Source: Saksenaea vasiformis B4078
Taxonomy: Eukaryota > Mucoromycota > Mucoromycetes > Mucorales > Saksenaeaceae
Direction of reading: 5' to 3'
Length of the DNA stretch: 64,000 nucleotides
NCBI GenBank assembly: GCA_000697055.1
Contig: JNDT01002239.1
Coordinates: 1-64,000 of the forward strand
Made by a program: the position numbers and the translations under genes. Shown here piece by piece: positions 47,000 to 57,909 of this stretch. A model generated the notes under the pieces. That model did not search any database, had not been told where the DNA came from, and saw only the letters and a program-made list of their open reading frames with translations. How positions within the stretch are numbered: position 1 is the stretch's first letter; every line of letters begins with the position of its first letter.

Positions 47000-47530
47000 C
47001 GTCTGAGGTTAATCAACTTGCATGAACTTGGTCTCTCCAGTGGACGCAAAATTTATTCGGGCAGCATAAAAAATAATTCATGGTTAGTAAATGGATAATA
47101 CTTTGGATGCCATTTCACTTACCCCCGAAGGGTACTCCCGTCCATCGACGGGGACCAAGCCCCGCACCTGATTCGGTGGGGCGGCGAGAGGTTGGGGTGA
47201 CCCGATGGCATTGGAGCGGCCATTTTTGAACGGCGTGCAAAGGACTTGAAGCGATACATCGTCTGGCAATCTGTTGCGGGAGATGAGCGATACTGAGTGT
47301 GTGTGTGTGACAACGTTTACGTACTTTGAGTGTGGGCATAAAGCACCAATACGGCCAAGACGGTTCGGGACAGTGGTCATGCAGCCTAAACGGCATACAA
47401 AAAAAATGAGTGATCCTGGATATGTAATAAAAACTTGACATCCTACCGGGGATGATTGTACCAACAGAGCCAAAGAAGAAGAAGAAAAAAAGGAAAAAGA
47501 AGTGCTCCCTTTAAATATGCATCACTTTCC
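47000..47530 (-). repeat. Dispersed repeat family R, copy 2 (reverse)
   Basis: On the minus strand it reads a pyrimidine tract, TTTGGCTCTGTT, ATCCCCG then GTAGGATGTCAA, TGCCGTTTAG then GCTGCATGACC, and GTCCCGAACCGTC. Copy 3 (56250-56450) has the same order, with GTAAGG and TTTAG in the same places, so a spliced transcript is plausible. It lacks the 103-bp units. Confidence 0.72.
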
Positions 47531-47765
47531 GTTATCTGAGACATTCTTTTTGTGTGAGATGAAACGATGATACCCTATCACGGACACGCCTTTTGTGTGA
47601 GATAAAGAACACCGTACCTTCCACACACCCTTTGCATGAAATAAAAAGATCTGATCACTGATACGCCTATCTTTAACACGTCATTGCACGAGATAGTGAA
47701 ACCCTGTCTCTGACGCATGTTTTGCGTTAGATAATGGAAAGCTATCAATGACACAAACGTAACGT
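47525..47765 (+). repeat. Degenerate short tandem repeats
   Basis: About five or six loose copies of a roughly 40-60-bp unit containing (T)GACACGC-TTTTG(C/T)GTGAGATAA recur, for example TTTTGTGTGAGATAAAG, TTTGCATGAAATAAAAAG and TTTTGCGTTAGATAATGG. Unit length varies. Confidence 0.55.
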
Positions 47766-48529
47766 GGAAGAGTATGATACGAAAATCATAGCATCGGATA
47801 AACGTAAAAATACGTGCTCCAAGACGCAGAGTTTATCTGGAAGTAACGTCAAATATCTTCGAATAGACGCAAATGGGTATTCAAAATCCAGTAGTTATCA
47901 CCGTCAGTAAGTGATGAAAGTCCTTCATTTTTTTGAGCTTCATCCGAGCGCCTGAGAGTTGGAATCATTCGGGAACCACCGTATCATTCATTCTGTTTAC
48001 AGTTATGGCAGCGGCGACCAATTCGGCTTGTCAGATACTCGCCAGCACGTATGACGGGTGCTTTCTGTTTAATAATACTACAAAGATTCTAGCACGCTTT
48101 GATCCCAGAGGACGCACTTCATTTGTGTATTTGAAAGTCTATTGATATTCGTGAGGTGATTGTGTGGCTGCTCGTCTTTGTCTCTCTGTAACCCCATCAA
48201 AAGAAAAATGAAATAAGAACGTTTTTTAGAAGGTGTATTTATTACTTTTCATTCTATGCGAAAAGTAGTACTCGTCCATATATCCATGAGAAGTACTGTC
48301 TCAGAGTTCACACACGTCCTCATTCTCCTTTACTCCGAACAAAAAAGCTGCAGATGCTCCACATATGCAACGTAGCCCGACCTGGGTAGCTAAATTGACA
48401 TCCTCGATGTTCAGAGGCTAAAGTGCCTGGAGCAAGCTAGTCTATGCAGAGTACTGATTGAGCATATACGTGGTACCGTACAAAAGTATCATCATATTCT
48501 TTAATCTTATGTCAAGATCATGAAACAAT

Positions 48530-50508
48530 TTATTGACTATGCTTGCATCGAGTATCTACTGAGTTTCTACCTAGGAAATCTCTAAGAATTGCTTTTGAAC
48601 AACTTAATTGTTGCGCACATTCGTCCAAATCCACACTCTGATAAGTAAATAGTGTTAATTAAAAATGATTCTCCATCCATCTATGGGACTGACCTCATAT
48701 CGAAGAAGGGATTCCCATAAACTCGTGTCATGTTTGATATCCGTGACCAGCTTCTCGTTTCCTTCGATATTACTATCTGCCACAGCGGAACTACTTATTT
48801 GCTGCTTTGAGGCATGAACTTGTTGCCATATGTTTTGCAGGGCGGAAATCATTTCGTCTTTGCTGGATGGTTTGAACCCATACTTACGTAATGCATTCTA
48901 TTTACAATGGCTTTAGTATCTTCCTAAATTGTTTCTTCGAACTCACTTTCAGTTCCGAAACAGTTAGGCATTCATAATCAGACATTCTCGAATCTGCTAT
49001 TGATGTGGAATCTGGCAAAGCGGACTCCGCACCTTCAATATCGCGTTCTTGAGGTACCTGTTTTCCAATAGTGTTATCTTGTAGAAACGAAGGATCATAA
49101 TCGTCATCTAATAGCCACTCATCAGTGATTTCCAGTGGTTCTTCTTCTGGACTAGACTGTGATAAAGTTGGTAAGAAATCTACAAGCTCATCATCCAGTA
49201 GATCGTCCACTTCCGATGTAGTATCGGTAAGATCAATAACAGAAAACTGATATGAGTCAGCATCAAAAACTTCCTCCAAATTGTTTAAATGATGTTCAGA
49301 AGGCGGTATGCTCTCCCTATTCTCTTCCGCAATAACCTCCTTTTGCAAAAAATGGTTACTATTTATTCCGTTTTTTTTTGTGTCTTACCTTTGTTGACGG
49401 TTTTGTAGAAGATTCCGGAAAATCAGTCTCGTGCAGTGAATGCAGAATAGCAAAAACTTTTACAAATCGCTCATCCTTTTGCAACAGTTTCGCAACCGTG
49501 CAACTAACGTCTCGCTCACTTTCATGCTCTTGGAAGACGTTCAAAAAATCCTGCTTATGAATCTGTTCAATTAAAAAAAAGTCAGTCTATGCTATGCAAG
49601 GGTTTGATTCTTCTTACCTGACTCTCGTAGAAAAAGTCACTACAGAAACTCAGATCCTGCTGGTTCCACTGCTGATTACCAATTTTATAAAGTGCTTGTT
49701 GAATCTGATCCTTGTCACATGGTGTGTCTAGGAGTAATTCCTTTATGTATCCCAATGAATCGGCACGCTGTTCCAGCGTGCCACTGGATGGGGATGAGTT
49801 GGGTTGTGTAGGTTCTGTCAAAATGGAATCGCTGCCATACTCTTGTACTGTATTATCTCCGCTTTCCTGTTTCTCTGGGAGAGGACTATCAGCTAATTCA
49901 TCCAGAGATAAATTATTAATGGATGGGGTCTCGGCCAAATCATTTGATTGAAGCTGACCAGGCGTTGTTGGCCATGTGTCCCATTTTATCCGTTGAAATT
50001 CATGTAACAGCTGCCGCATGTCCAAGTTTTGGCGTTTAGCACAATCTTGAAGATGTACTGCCTTGTCGCAAAGTGTGTCATTGCCAAATGCATCGTAGCA
50101 ACAAATACATAGTTCAAGCTGAGAAAGTAATGACACACAAGCCTTGTCATTATGAGCAAGTTCATCCAAACAAGAAGTATAGTGCGACCTTTGCTGTTTT
50201 AGGCTCCATCTCGTCAAATCTTGTCCACAGAATACGCACTTCTCGAAAGCAAGGAAGCAATCTTCCGATGAGTCCTCCATACAGCTTTCAACATGCTTCT
50301 GCCGAAAATAACTGGACTGAATGTCACTCAAGTTTTCATGACAAATAGGGCAGGAATAGTCGCGCAGTTTTTCAATGATGGGCTTGGAATGTGACAAAGT
50401 AGCGGAAGAAGAAGGAAAATAAAGAGCTTGTTTCTTGTTTGGATGCAATGGTATCAAGGCAGGGGATCGATCAAGGCGCTTTCCTTTGCGGTCTGTCGTG
50501 AAATTCAT
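48530..50508 (-). CDS. SLX4: Structure-specific endonuclease scaffold SLX4
   Basis: Five exons (50508-49618, 49562-49389, 49339-48947, 48897-48694, 48637-48530) join in phase to 589 residues. The N-terminus has two Cys/His zinc-finger-like modules (SCPICHENLSDIQSSYF...HVESC and KCVFCGQDL...HYTSC), like the UBZ fingers of SLX4. A long acidic disordered middle follows. Near residue 500 is the conserved C-terminal signature ALRKYGFKPSSKDEMISALQ, and the last exon holds the helical SLX1-binding part (LSCSKAILRDFLG). SLX4 activates SLX1 and other nucleases at branched DNA during repair of replication forks and Holliday junctions. The final exon diverges from the usual ending, so the C-terminus is less certain. 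Confidence 0.86.
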
Positions 50509-51823
50509 GTTGAGCTAATTATTACGTTGAGGTAGAAAAAAAAGAAGCAAGTTTTGGCGTGGTAAAGAATTTTGAAATGCTGTGAAATTGTGACCATGAA
50601 ATTGATCAGATGAACGTGATTCACAAGTGAAACATCAAGGCGGCTGCTTCTCGGAACGAGAAGATAGATTGGGGGCCAGCAAAGTTGACCAATAGGAAGT
50701 CATACGCAAGCAATGAATGGGTTTATCCTTATGAATGTGCGAGATACGGAAGATACTGCTTGCACCGATTCTATCATCGTTCCACTGCGTTACCCGGCAT
50801 GAGCCTTTTGTTACTTTTCAGTGTGAGATTTTTTGGCATTTTCGAGAACTTTTTGTGTCACATGCAGGAAAATTTTAAGAGATCATCTATGAATATGCAT
50901 GTTGAGCGCTTAACTATGATAAAGGTTCAAATTGAGCTGCTAAGTAAACCTTACTAGTAGTAACGGAGTTAGCGTATACGAATCCTTCAAAAATGATAAT
51001 AATTCATGTCAAGACGTTGGACGCTAAGCTAAGTAGCGGATGGATAGAAACACATACTAGCGCAATGGGTAATGCCATGTACTGGCAAGATGAATCGGGA
51101 GTTACAATCCTGACAAATATAACAACGGCTGACTGATATAGAGAAGGAACGAACGTTGCTCTATGGTCAGTTAGTGAAAGACGTATATAACAAGATACGG
51201 ACGTACTAGCTGGCATCATCAATGGCTGAGCCGGATCATACTTGGAGAAGCGCCGCAGTAATCTCATCTCTGGTTAAGTCAGCCTCTAAATTCTGAGTAC
51301 TTAATGGGTATCAGTGGAAAGGCCTGTTTGTGATTAGCGGCACAAAGAAAGCTGATAATCGGTGATTATCCCACAGCGAGTAATAGAAAGCCACGGGCCT
51401 GATCTGTACCGAGAGATTCTCAAAGCGCATTGCCACGAGGCTCAGTGGCAATAAAGATGTTTTACACAAAAAAATTCTTAATAAAAGGATTTACTAGTTT
51501 TTGAGATATGTTTGGGTCATCTAAGCATTATTTTTACGTCGATGCCAAATCAATCTTGCGACGAGTATCCGTTTGCGCAGGGAAGTAGGTAGTTTTACAT
51601 CAATCAAATCAAGGATTGTGCTCCATAAACAGTACGTCGGACCATGAACTCACTCAGAAACCCAGATACCCAGAGACGTAAAATTGGTCCGCTTTTGACA
51701 CCCATACGACCCCCTTCTTTTCGTGAAGTTTTCGCTGTCAAAATAGTTCATGAATAAAAACCCACCGCAAGCAGAAGAAAAGAGCAACGCTCCCCTATCA
51801 GTAAATAGCAAAGTAAAGTTGGA
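50509..51823. other. Spacer between SLX4 and RNB gene
   Basis: This is a divergent intergenic region of 1.3 kb containing both promoters. ORFs of about 90 codons (50685-50957 plus, 51004-51267 minus) have no recognisable features. Confidence 0.45.
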
Positions 51824-54800
51824 ATGAGTATGCAGGATCTCACGCTTTAATCATTGTGTGTCATTTACCACTTATGGTGCAATAGTCCTCAGACTGCCTT
51901 CCAGAGAAAATAAAGGACAGCACACATGTCAACAGAGCTAAGAATGCATGCAAAAATGCTGAAAAAGATACACTGCCTAAGGCAGCTTCTGAGAATAAGT
52001 TGAAACATCCGCAGAAGCATGACAATTCTGAAGAATCGAATGATTCTCACTCTGCAAAAGCAACGCACGCCAAGAAACGTCAATGGAAGAAGAGATCAGC
52101 TCCAAAATCAACAACATCTGCTCAAGACAAAGAAAATGCTGATAAAAACGAAACTGACCGAGGAACGGTGGTTGCAAAACAGAAACGCGGCAAAAATCCT
52201 AAAGGACATGCTGCTGCGCCTGAAAATGTTGCGGAAATGTCCAAGGAAACCGAAGTATCCGATATAAAGAAACATATTATGACGGAAGATACTGCCAATG
52301 TAAAGAAAAAAAGTAAAAAAAGCAATAAGAAACCGAAGCCCGCGAAGACATCATCTACAGAGGCTGCTGATGGTGCTCCCATGACCACCGAGGCTTCAAC
52401 GGACAACAAGCAGAAGAAAAAAGATCTGCAGCAAACCAAAGAAGCTAATGCTGAAACGAAGTCAGAACACCCTGCGAAAGAAAAGAAGAAACGAAACCGG
52501 AAAAAGCAAACTAAACCAACGTTGGAAAGTGACACACCTGCTGGAGAAATACAGACGAATAAGCAAAGTCTAAGTAATCCGCTACCATGTGCGACATTTG
52601 GTAGACCACGGCACAGAGTCCCGGATAAAAACACGCCTGTGGAAGTGCGAACATACCAGGAAGCCTCAGTCTCGACTGAGCGTGGGCGGTCGCGTCATGT
52701 AAAAGAAACGACCATACACACAGACTTGGCTAGCGTTTTTACAGAAGCAACATCGCCAACTGCAATTCATTTTGCACCAGACAAGGATCATTCGCACGCG
52801 GCTAGAGGTCGTACGGCTAGAAAAGGTCGTATCGAGTTTGTACCGTCCATGAAGAGTACCGATGTCATTGGAGAACGAAGTCATACTGGTAGGAGTAACA
52901 CTCTTTACTTTCTTCATATAATATACTGATACGTTTCGCGCAGATCAACATGAAAGGGATAACCGGGCAACTGTGACATCAAAACCGGCTCCGGTTTACA
53001 TGCATCCAGATGACTTCCTTGCTGGAAAACGTTGGCCACGCTATTCTGCATTTATCGATCCATTGGAAGCCGAGCGCCAGATTTCTGAAGGCAAACTTTA
53101 CCGCGGTATTCTGCGCATAAACAAGAAAATGCGTCACGATGCATTCGTGACAACGGAAGAACTAGAGAGCGATATCTATATATGGGGGCTACGCAACCGT
53201 AATCGTGCTATGGAGGGCGACGTTGTAGCTGTACGACTTTTGGACGTTGATAAGGTGATGGAGTCGAAAAAAGTCAAAGAAGAGCATTTGAGAGAGCGGC
53301 AGGAGAATAACCACACATCTGGCACGAAGAACGACCATAATGCTAAACCCAAAGTTATACCAAAGTATTGCGGCGAGGTTGTTTGCATTATGTATCGCGC
53401 AGACGGTCAACAATTGACAGGGTAGGTACGGTTTGTGTTATTCTACTTAGCTAAAGGATTGTGGTTAGTACGATTTCTTTGAAAAGACCTGATAATGCCA
53501 TGGCAAAGAAGGAAGCAGCAGAAGGCGAAGGTGAAGGTGACGATGACGTATCTGAGGATAAAAGTGGGAAGAGGAAAAAACCAGCAAAAACGAAAGAGAA
53601 GGAGATCAGTACGGTGTGGTTCAAACCTACCGATAAGCGTGCTCCTCTTGTGGCCATCCCTTTGCATTTTGCACCGGTGGATATCATGGAGAACGAGCAA
53701 AAGTATAAAGAGTCGATCAGCATAGTAAGTTACTTTGAAGTGGACGAATTTGGTTATCTATAACACAGTCGTCCAGGTGACCATAACGCGGTGGCCGATC
53801 CATTCCCCGCACCCTTTAGGCAAATTTCTCCGGTGCATTGGGCCTGCTGGCGAATTTGCTTCTGAAGCAAAAGCAATTCTCACCGACAATAGAGTCGATG
53901 AACGCGCATTCAATGGTAAAATCCTGGAGACACTGCCAACGAAAAATTGGAAAGTACCGCCTGGAGAATACAAGAGACGGAGAGATCTTCGCAAGACTCA
54001 TATCTTCACGATCGATCCCGCGACAGCAAAAGGTAACGTAAATCAACAATAGTAACATTATAGCCAATCATAGCATATAGATCTCGACGACGCTGTCCAT
54101 ATTAGTGCTTTGGATAATGGCCAGTATGAAGTTGGTGTACATATTGCAGACGTATCCTATTTTGTTAGGGAGAAAACGTTGCTGGACACCGAGGCATATA
54201 ATCGTGGAACTAGCACCTATCTTGTTGACAGAGTTATCCCAATGCTACCACCTGTACTTTGCGATGCAGTCTGTAGTTTGAATCCTCAAAACAACAGGTA
54301 ATGTAATTCAAAAAATGACGCTGCCTTATTCATAGAAATTTTCTTTCAGATTGGCCTTCTCGGTCATATGGAAAATGGACAGTGAGGGCAATGTGTTGGA
54401 CACGTGGTTTGGACGGTCTGTCATAAGGTAACCGACATATTCATACTCTTCGTGTTTATAATGCATAATCTTAGATCGTGTGCCAAACTTTCATACGACG
54501 ATGCACAAAGTGTGATCGAAGGTCGAGGCTTACCTTCTACGGTCGATGTAGCAAGTGATTTAGTTGTTACGCTTGAAACGAGCATCATGAATCTGTATAA
54601 GCTCTCGCAGAAGATGCGTAAGCGTCGCTTCGACAATGGCGCTCTCTCGATTAGCTCAATTAGATTGTCTGTCAAGTTGGATTCGAACGGTGACCCAGTA
54701 GACGTCTTCATATATGAGCTAAAGGAGGCAAATCGCCTTATCGAAGAGTTTATGCTCCTTGCCAACATGAGCGTAGCTAAAAAGATCTGTCAGCATTTCC

Positions 54801-55888
54801 CGGAAGAAGCGCTTTTGCGACGCCACGAACCTCCGATTCCGCGACGATTGGTATGTGTTAAGCTTCAAAATATACTGTTACTTAACTGTGATATTTGCTG
54901 TAGGATGACTTCCTAAACCATGCGGAAGAGCTTGGCTATGCGTTTGACGGGTCCAGTGCTGGTGGCCTTCAATCATCGTTTGACGCGATCCAGTCTGAGG
55001 ATGTGAAGTCGGTACTGCAAAATTTAGCTGTCAAGCCGATGCGTCGCGCAAAGTACTTTTGCACTGGGACTCTTGATATTTCTAAATATCTGCATTTCGC
55101 GCTCAACGTTCCACTATACACGCACTTTACTTCTCCCATACGTCGCTACGCCGACGTGATCGTCCATCGTCAGCTACAAGCAGCCCTTCTAGGACGAGGT
55201 AAGAATGTGTGAATCTCAAAATGATTGTCTGACAGAAATTACAGCGACCAGTGGATATCAAACGAGAAAAGTCGAACACATTGCTCTTCATTGTAACCAA
55301 AAGAAGGACGGAGCCAAGAATGCCCAAGAACAGAATATTATGTTGTATTTGGCTCACTATCTCGCGAAGAAAGAACAAGAGGGACCTATTATCCGAAGCG
55401 CTATATGTATACAGGTGCATAAAGATGCGTTCGATATATTGGTGCCTGAATATGGTTTGGAGAAACGAATACATGTGGACAGCATGCCACTTAAACGACA
55501 CGAATACGATGAAGACGACAAGACTCTTACAGTTTATTGGAGAAAGGATCAAAATGCGAAGGAAACCCAATCTGTGGAACAACTACCTACTGACGAGAAT
55601 GACAATGATCAAGATGACGAAAGTGGTGATGAGAATATCGTGGTGGATCTGGATGTTGAGGATAATTATATCGACGATGAAGATATCGAGAAACCATATC
55701 CTTCCAAGACACTTCTGAAGATACCTGATAACGTACTAATTCATGAACAAGATCTCGACAAGTCCACTTGTGCACAACGGTTAATGGCGTTCAGCAGACT
55801 CGCTGTAAGCATCAGCGTGAAGCTGCAGCAAACTCCACCCGTCATATACTTGGCTCCTGTGAACCCATTCACAACTGATGCTGTTTAG
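51824..55888 (+). CDS. RNase II/RNB-domain protein, DIS3L2/SSD1 type
   Basis: Ten exons (51824-51827, 51893-52888, 52944-53421, 53469-53724, 53777-54032, 54081-54297, 54350-54427, 54475-54850, 54904-55198, 55236-55888) join in phase to 1202 residues. Residues 1-330 are Lys-rich and disordered. Cold-shock domains follow ([16 protein letters not shown]), then the RNB domain with IDPATAKDLDDAVH, keeping Asp658, 664, 666 and 667, and an S1-like C-terminus. No PIN domain is seen, so this is not Dis3/Rrp44. DIS3L2 degrades uridylated RNA 3' to 5' in the cytoplasm; its yeast relative Ssd1 is an inactive mRNA-binding protein. Retained catalytic aspartates suggest an active nuclease. The first coding exon of 4 nt is the least certain part. 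Confidence 0.9.
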
Positions 55889-56905
55889 TTTCCGGATATA
55901 CAGATGTATCGCCACTTTTTTTGTCCCATGAGTGAATAGTGGATTTAGAATAAATCTTTGCGTCAACTCGATGTCCTTTTACGTTCAAGTTGAATAAATT
56001 TAGCGCTGGAAAGTGATGCGTTGATCCTAGGAATAGTTCGCGTCTGAGTAACTTCGTCTTTGCACTGAGCTGCTTCAGTGGTGGTTTTTCGATGTCCCGT
56101 CGGAAAGCAGTGTAAAAGTATCTCAGGATAAGGATATGTCTCATTGAAACAAGAAATCGTTTTTGCATTGAGGTACTTCAGTGATGGATTCCCAGCATCC
56201 CATCGGAAAGCAGTAAAGATGTTTCAAGATAAGAACAGGTTCCACCCAAAATAATCCGTACTTAAACGAATGTACGAATTTCCCTTTTTTTTTTCTTTGG
56301 CTCTGTTCTCTTTAACATCCCCGGTAAGGATGTCAATTTATATACATACACAATTATTCATGTTTTTTTTCTGCCGTTTAGGTTACATGACCTCTGTCCC
56401 GAACCGTCCTGGCTGTGCTGTAGCTTCCAGTTCACCACCAGGCAAGCAAGTATTATCGTACGCTGCGTTATCCAACTTCCGCAACAGAACGTAGCCAGAA
56501 ATTGAATCGTTTCAAGTCCTCTGCACGGCGTATCTCTCACCACTGGCCGTCGTCGACAGGAACCCCCACACCAGTTCCCTAATGACCACTATTCAATTTC
56601 TGACATAGTACAAATTTCGCTTCATGGGATGCAAAATGTATTTAGAATAAACTATCTCAATAAACGGTAATATGTACAAATAAGTCGATTAGTCAAACGC
56701 TAAATGATAAGCATCGACTAGCTTATGAGAGCGAAAAATACGCTCTAATTCTTTAGTATCCCATACATTCTCTTCCGCCGGAAATGGGGAGATATCTAGC
56801 TGGGTAGGGTAGTCTGCTGCAAGGATCCCGTAGCGTAGATATATGAAAAGTCGACTAACGAGTACGCAAATTAGACGATAAACCTTTAATTACCTCACTA
56901 GGCTC
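55889..56905. other. Convergent spacer RNB gene / CENP-O with repeat copy R3
   Basis: Mostly occupied by the dispersed repeat R copy 3. No gene is recognised. Confidence 0.5.
55960..56600 (+). repeat. Dispersed repeat family R, copy 3
   Basis: The copy contains two 103-bp units (from about 56057 and 56160) sharing CTTCAGTGATGGATTCCCAG with copy 1. A pyrimidine leader, TTTGGCTCTGTT, and GTAAGGATGTCAA follow, then TGCCGTTTAG, ATGACCTCTGTCCCGAACCG and TTTCAAGTCCTCTGCACGGC. It combines the segments seen separately in copies 1 and 2, so it may be the most complete copy. It starts about 70 bp after the RNB gene stop. Confidence 0.78.
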
Positions 56906-57815
56906 TTACTTATCATATATGATCTTGACTTCATTCTTCTCGGCTGTGTGCGCGGTAACGGAGCTAATGGACGAATCCACGAGAGCTCTCTCTTTAAGCT
57001 CTTCAATTTGTTCTCGTCTTGATACGTAAGCTTGTAATAAATCTTGTAAAATCCGCAAAAATGTCTGATGAAAATCGTACAATGGGTATCTGTCACGTTC
57101 ATTATCTTATTACCTCTTGATCATCACTTAGAAATTTCTTTTCCAATGTATCTAACGGAATAAAATGCGGTATGGTGTGTTTTTCGATGGATAATCTTCT
57201 TGTCATATCTCTAAGGAAAAGGAGATAGTATGGTTCTCGATAAGACCCTGTAAATCCAACGAATATCAGAAAATCTACACGTAATCTGGCAAAAACAAAG
57301 GAACACTTGCGCCTGTAAAATGTTTCTAACCGAATGCCTGTATATCGATTTTGAAATTCAAAAGTCGTTCGCCCACTCAATCTATAATAGCCGATCATTT
57401 CTTTGACGCATCTTGCTTCTGTAGCCGCCATCATTTGGTCGAATATCTAGGATGAAACTTGTGAATCCTCCCGGAATTCACGATTAATCTTTACTTTTTG
57501 CTGCACTAATTTCAGATCAGCAGCCTTGCACCGGCTTGGATCTTTGATTTCCTCCGAAAACTTAGCAGAGATAACATGGCTAATCTTTTCTTCGATTAAT
57601 TCACGCTTGAGTTTTTGCCGTTCGTCCCTAGCACGACCCACTATACGAATAAGTAGAGTTCTATGTACGTGATGGTATTACATCGTTGACGAAGATTGTT
57701 AATCTCTGCCTTAAGCTGATCGCGACGCGTAGGAAGGCTACAGCAAACAAAGTTTGATGAGACACATCCGTACTGCTAACATGCTGGCATACAATGTATC
57801 CTCTGCAATGTCCAT
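56906..57815 (-). CDS. Kinetochore protein CENP-O (Mcm21)
   Basis: Five exons (57815-57793, 57737-57682, 57640-57495, 57446-57114, 57064-56906) join in phase to 238 residues. The N-terminal half is coiled coil (RRDQLKAEINNLRQRL, RQKLKRELIEEKISHV). The RWD-type C-terminal half shows IGYYRLSGRTTFEF, YTGIRLETFYRR, REPYYLLFL and HTIPHFIPLDTLEKKFL, the CENP-O signature. It belongs to the COMA/CCAN inner kinetochore, pairing with CENP-P. Introns 3 (48 nt) and 4 (49 nt) are very short; reading through either gives a stop. About 12 extra residues between LETFYRR and YREPYY might hide a 33-nt mini-intron, but the frame is open, so they are kept. Confidence 0.83.
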
Positions 57816-57909
57816 GTTCGAAAGAAAGATAACGGCTCCAATAGGTGACTTCGCTTTTTAACACATAAGCTGTGCACGCGACGCGTTCGGCAGTGTAGCT
57901 CTCCAGAAC

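Larger units (their letters stand above)
46655..48529. other. Spacer with repeat copy R2 and degenerate tandem repeats
   Basis: A pyrimidine-rich tract spans 46620-46840, dispersed repeat R is present in reverse (47000-47530), and a degenerate tandem array lies at 47525-47765. No recognised gene. Confidence 0.5.

Noticed and set aside
47525..47765. Possible CRISPR-like array
   Set aside because: Units are degenerate and of variable length in a eukaryotic intergenic region; no array properties.
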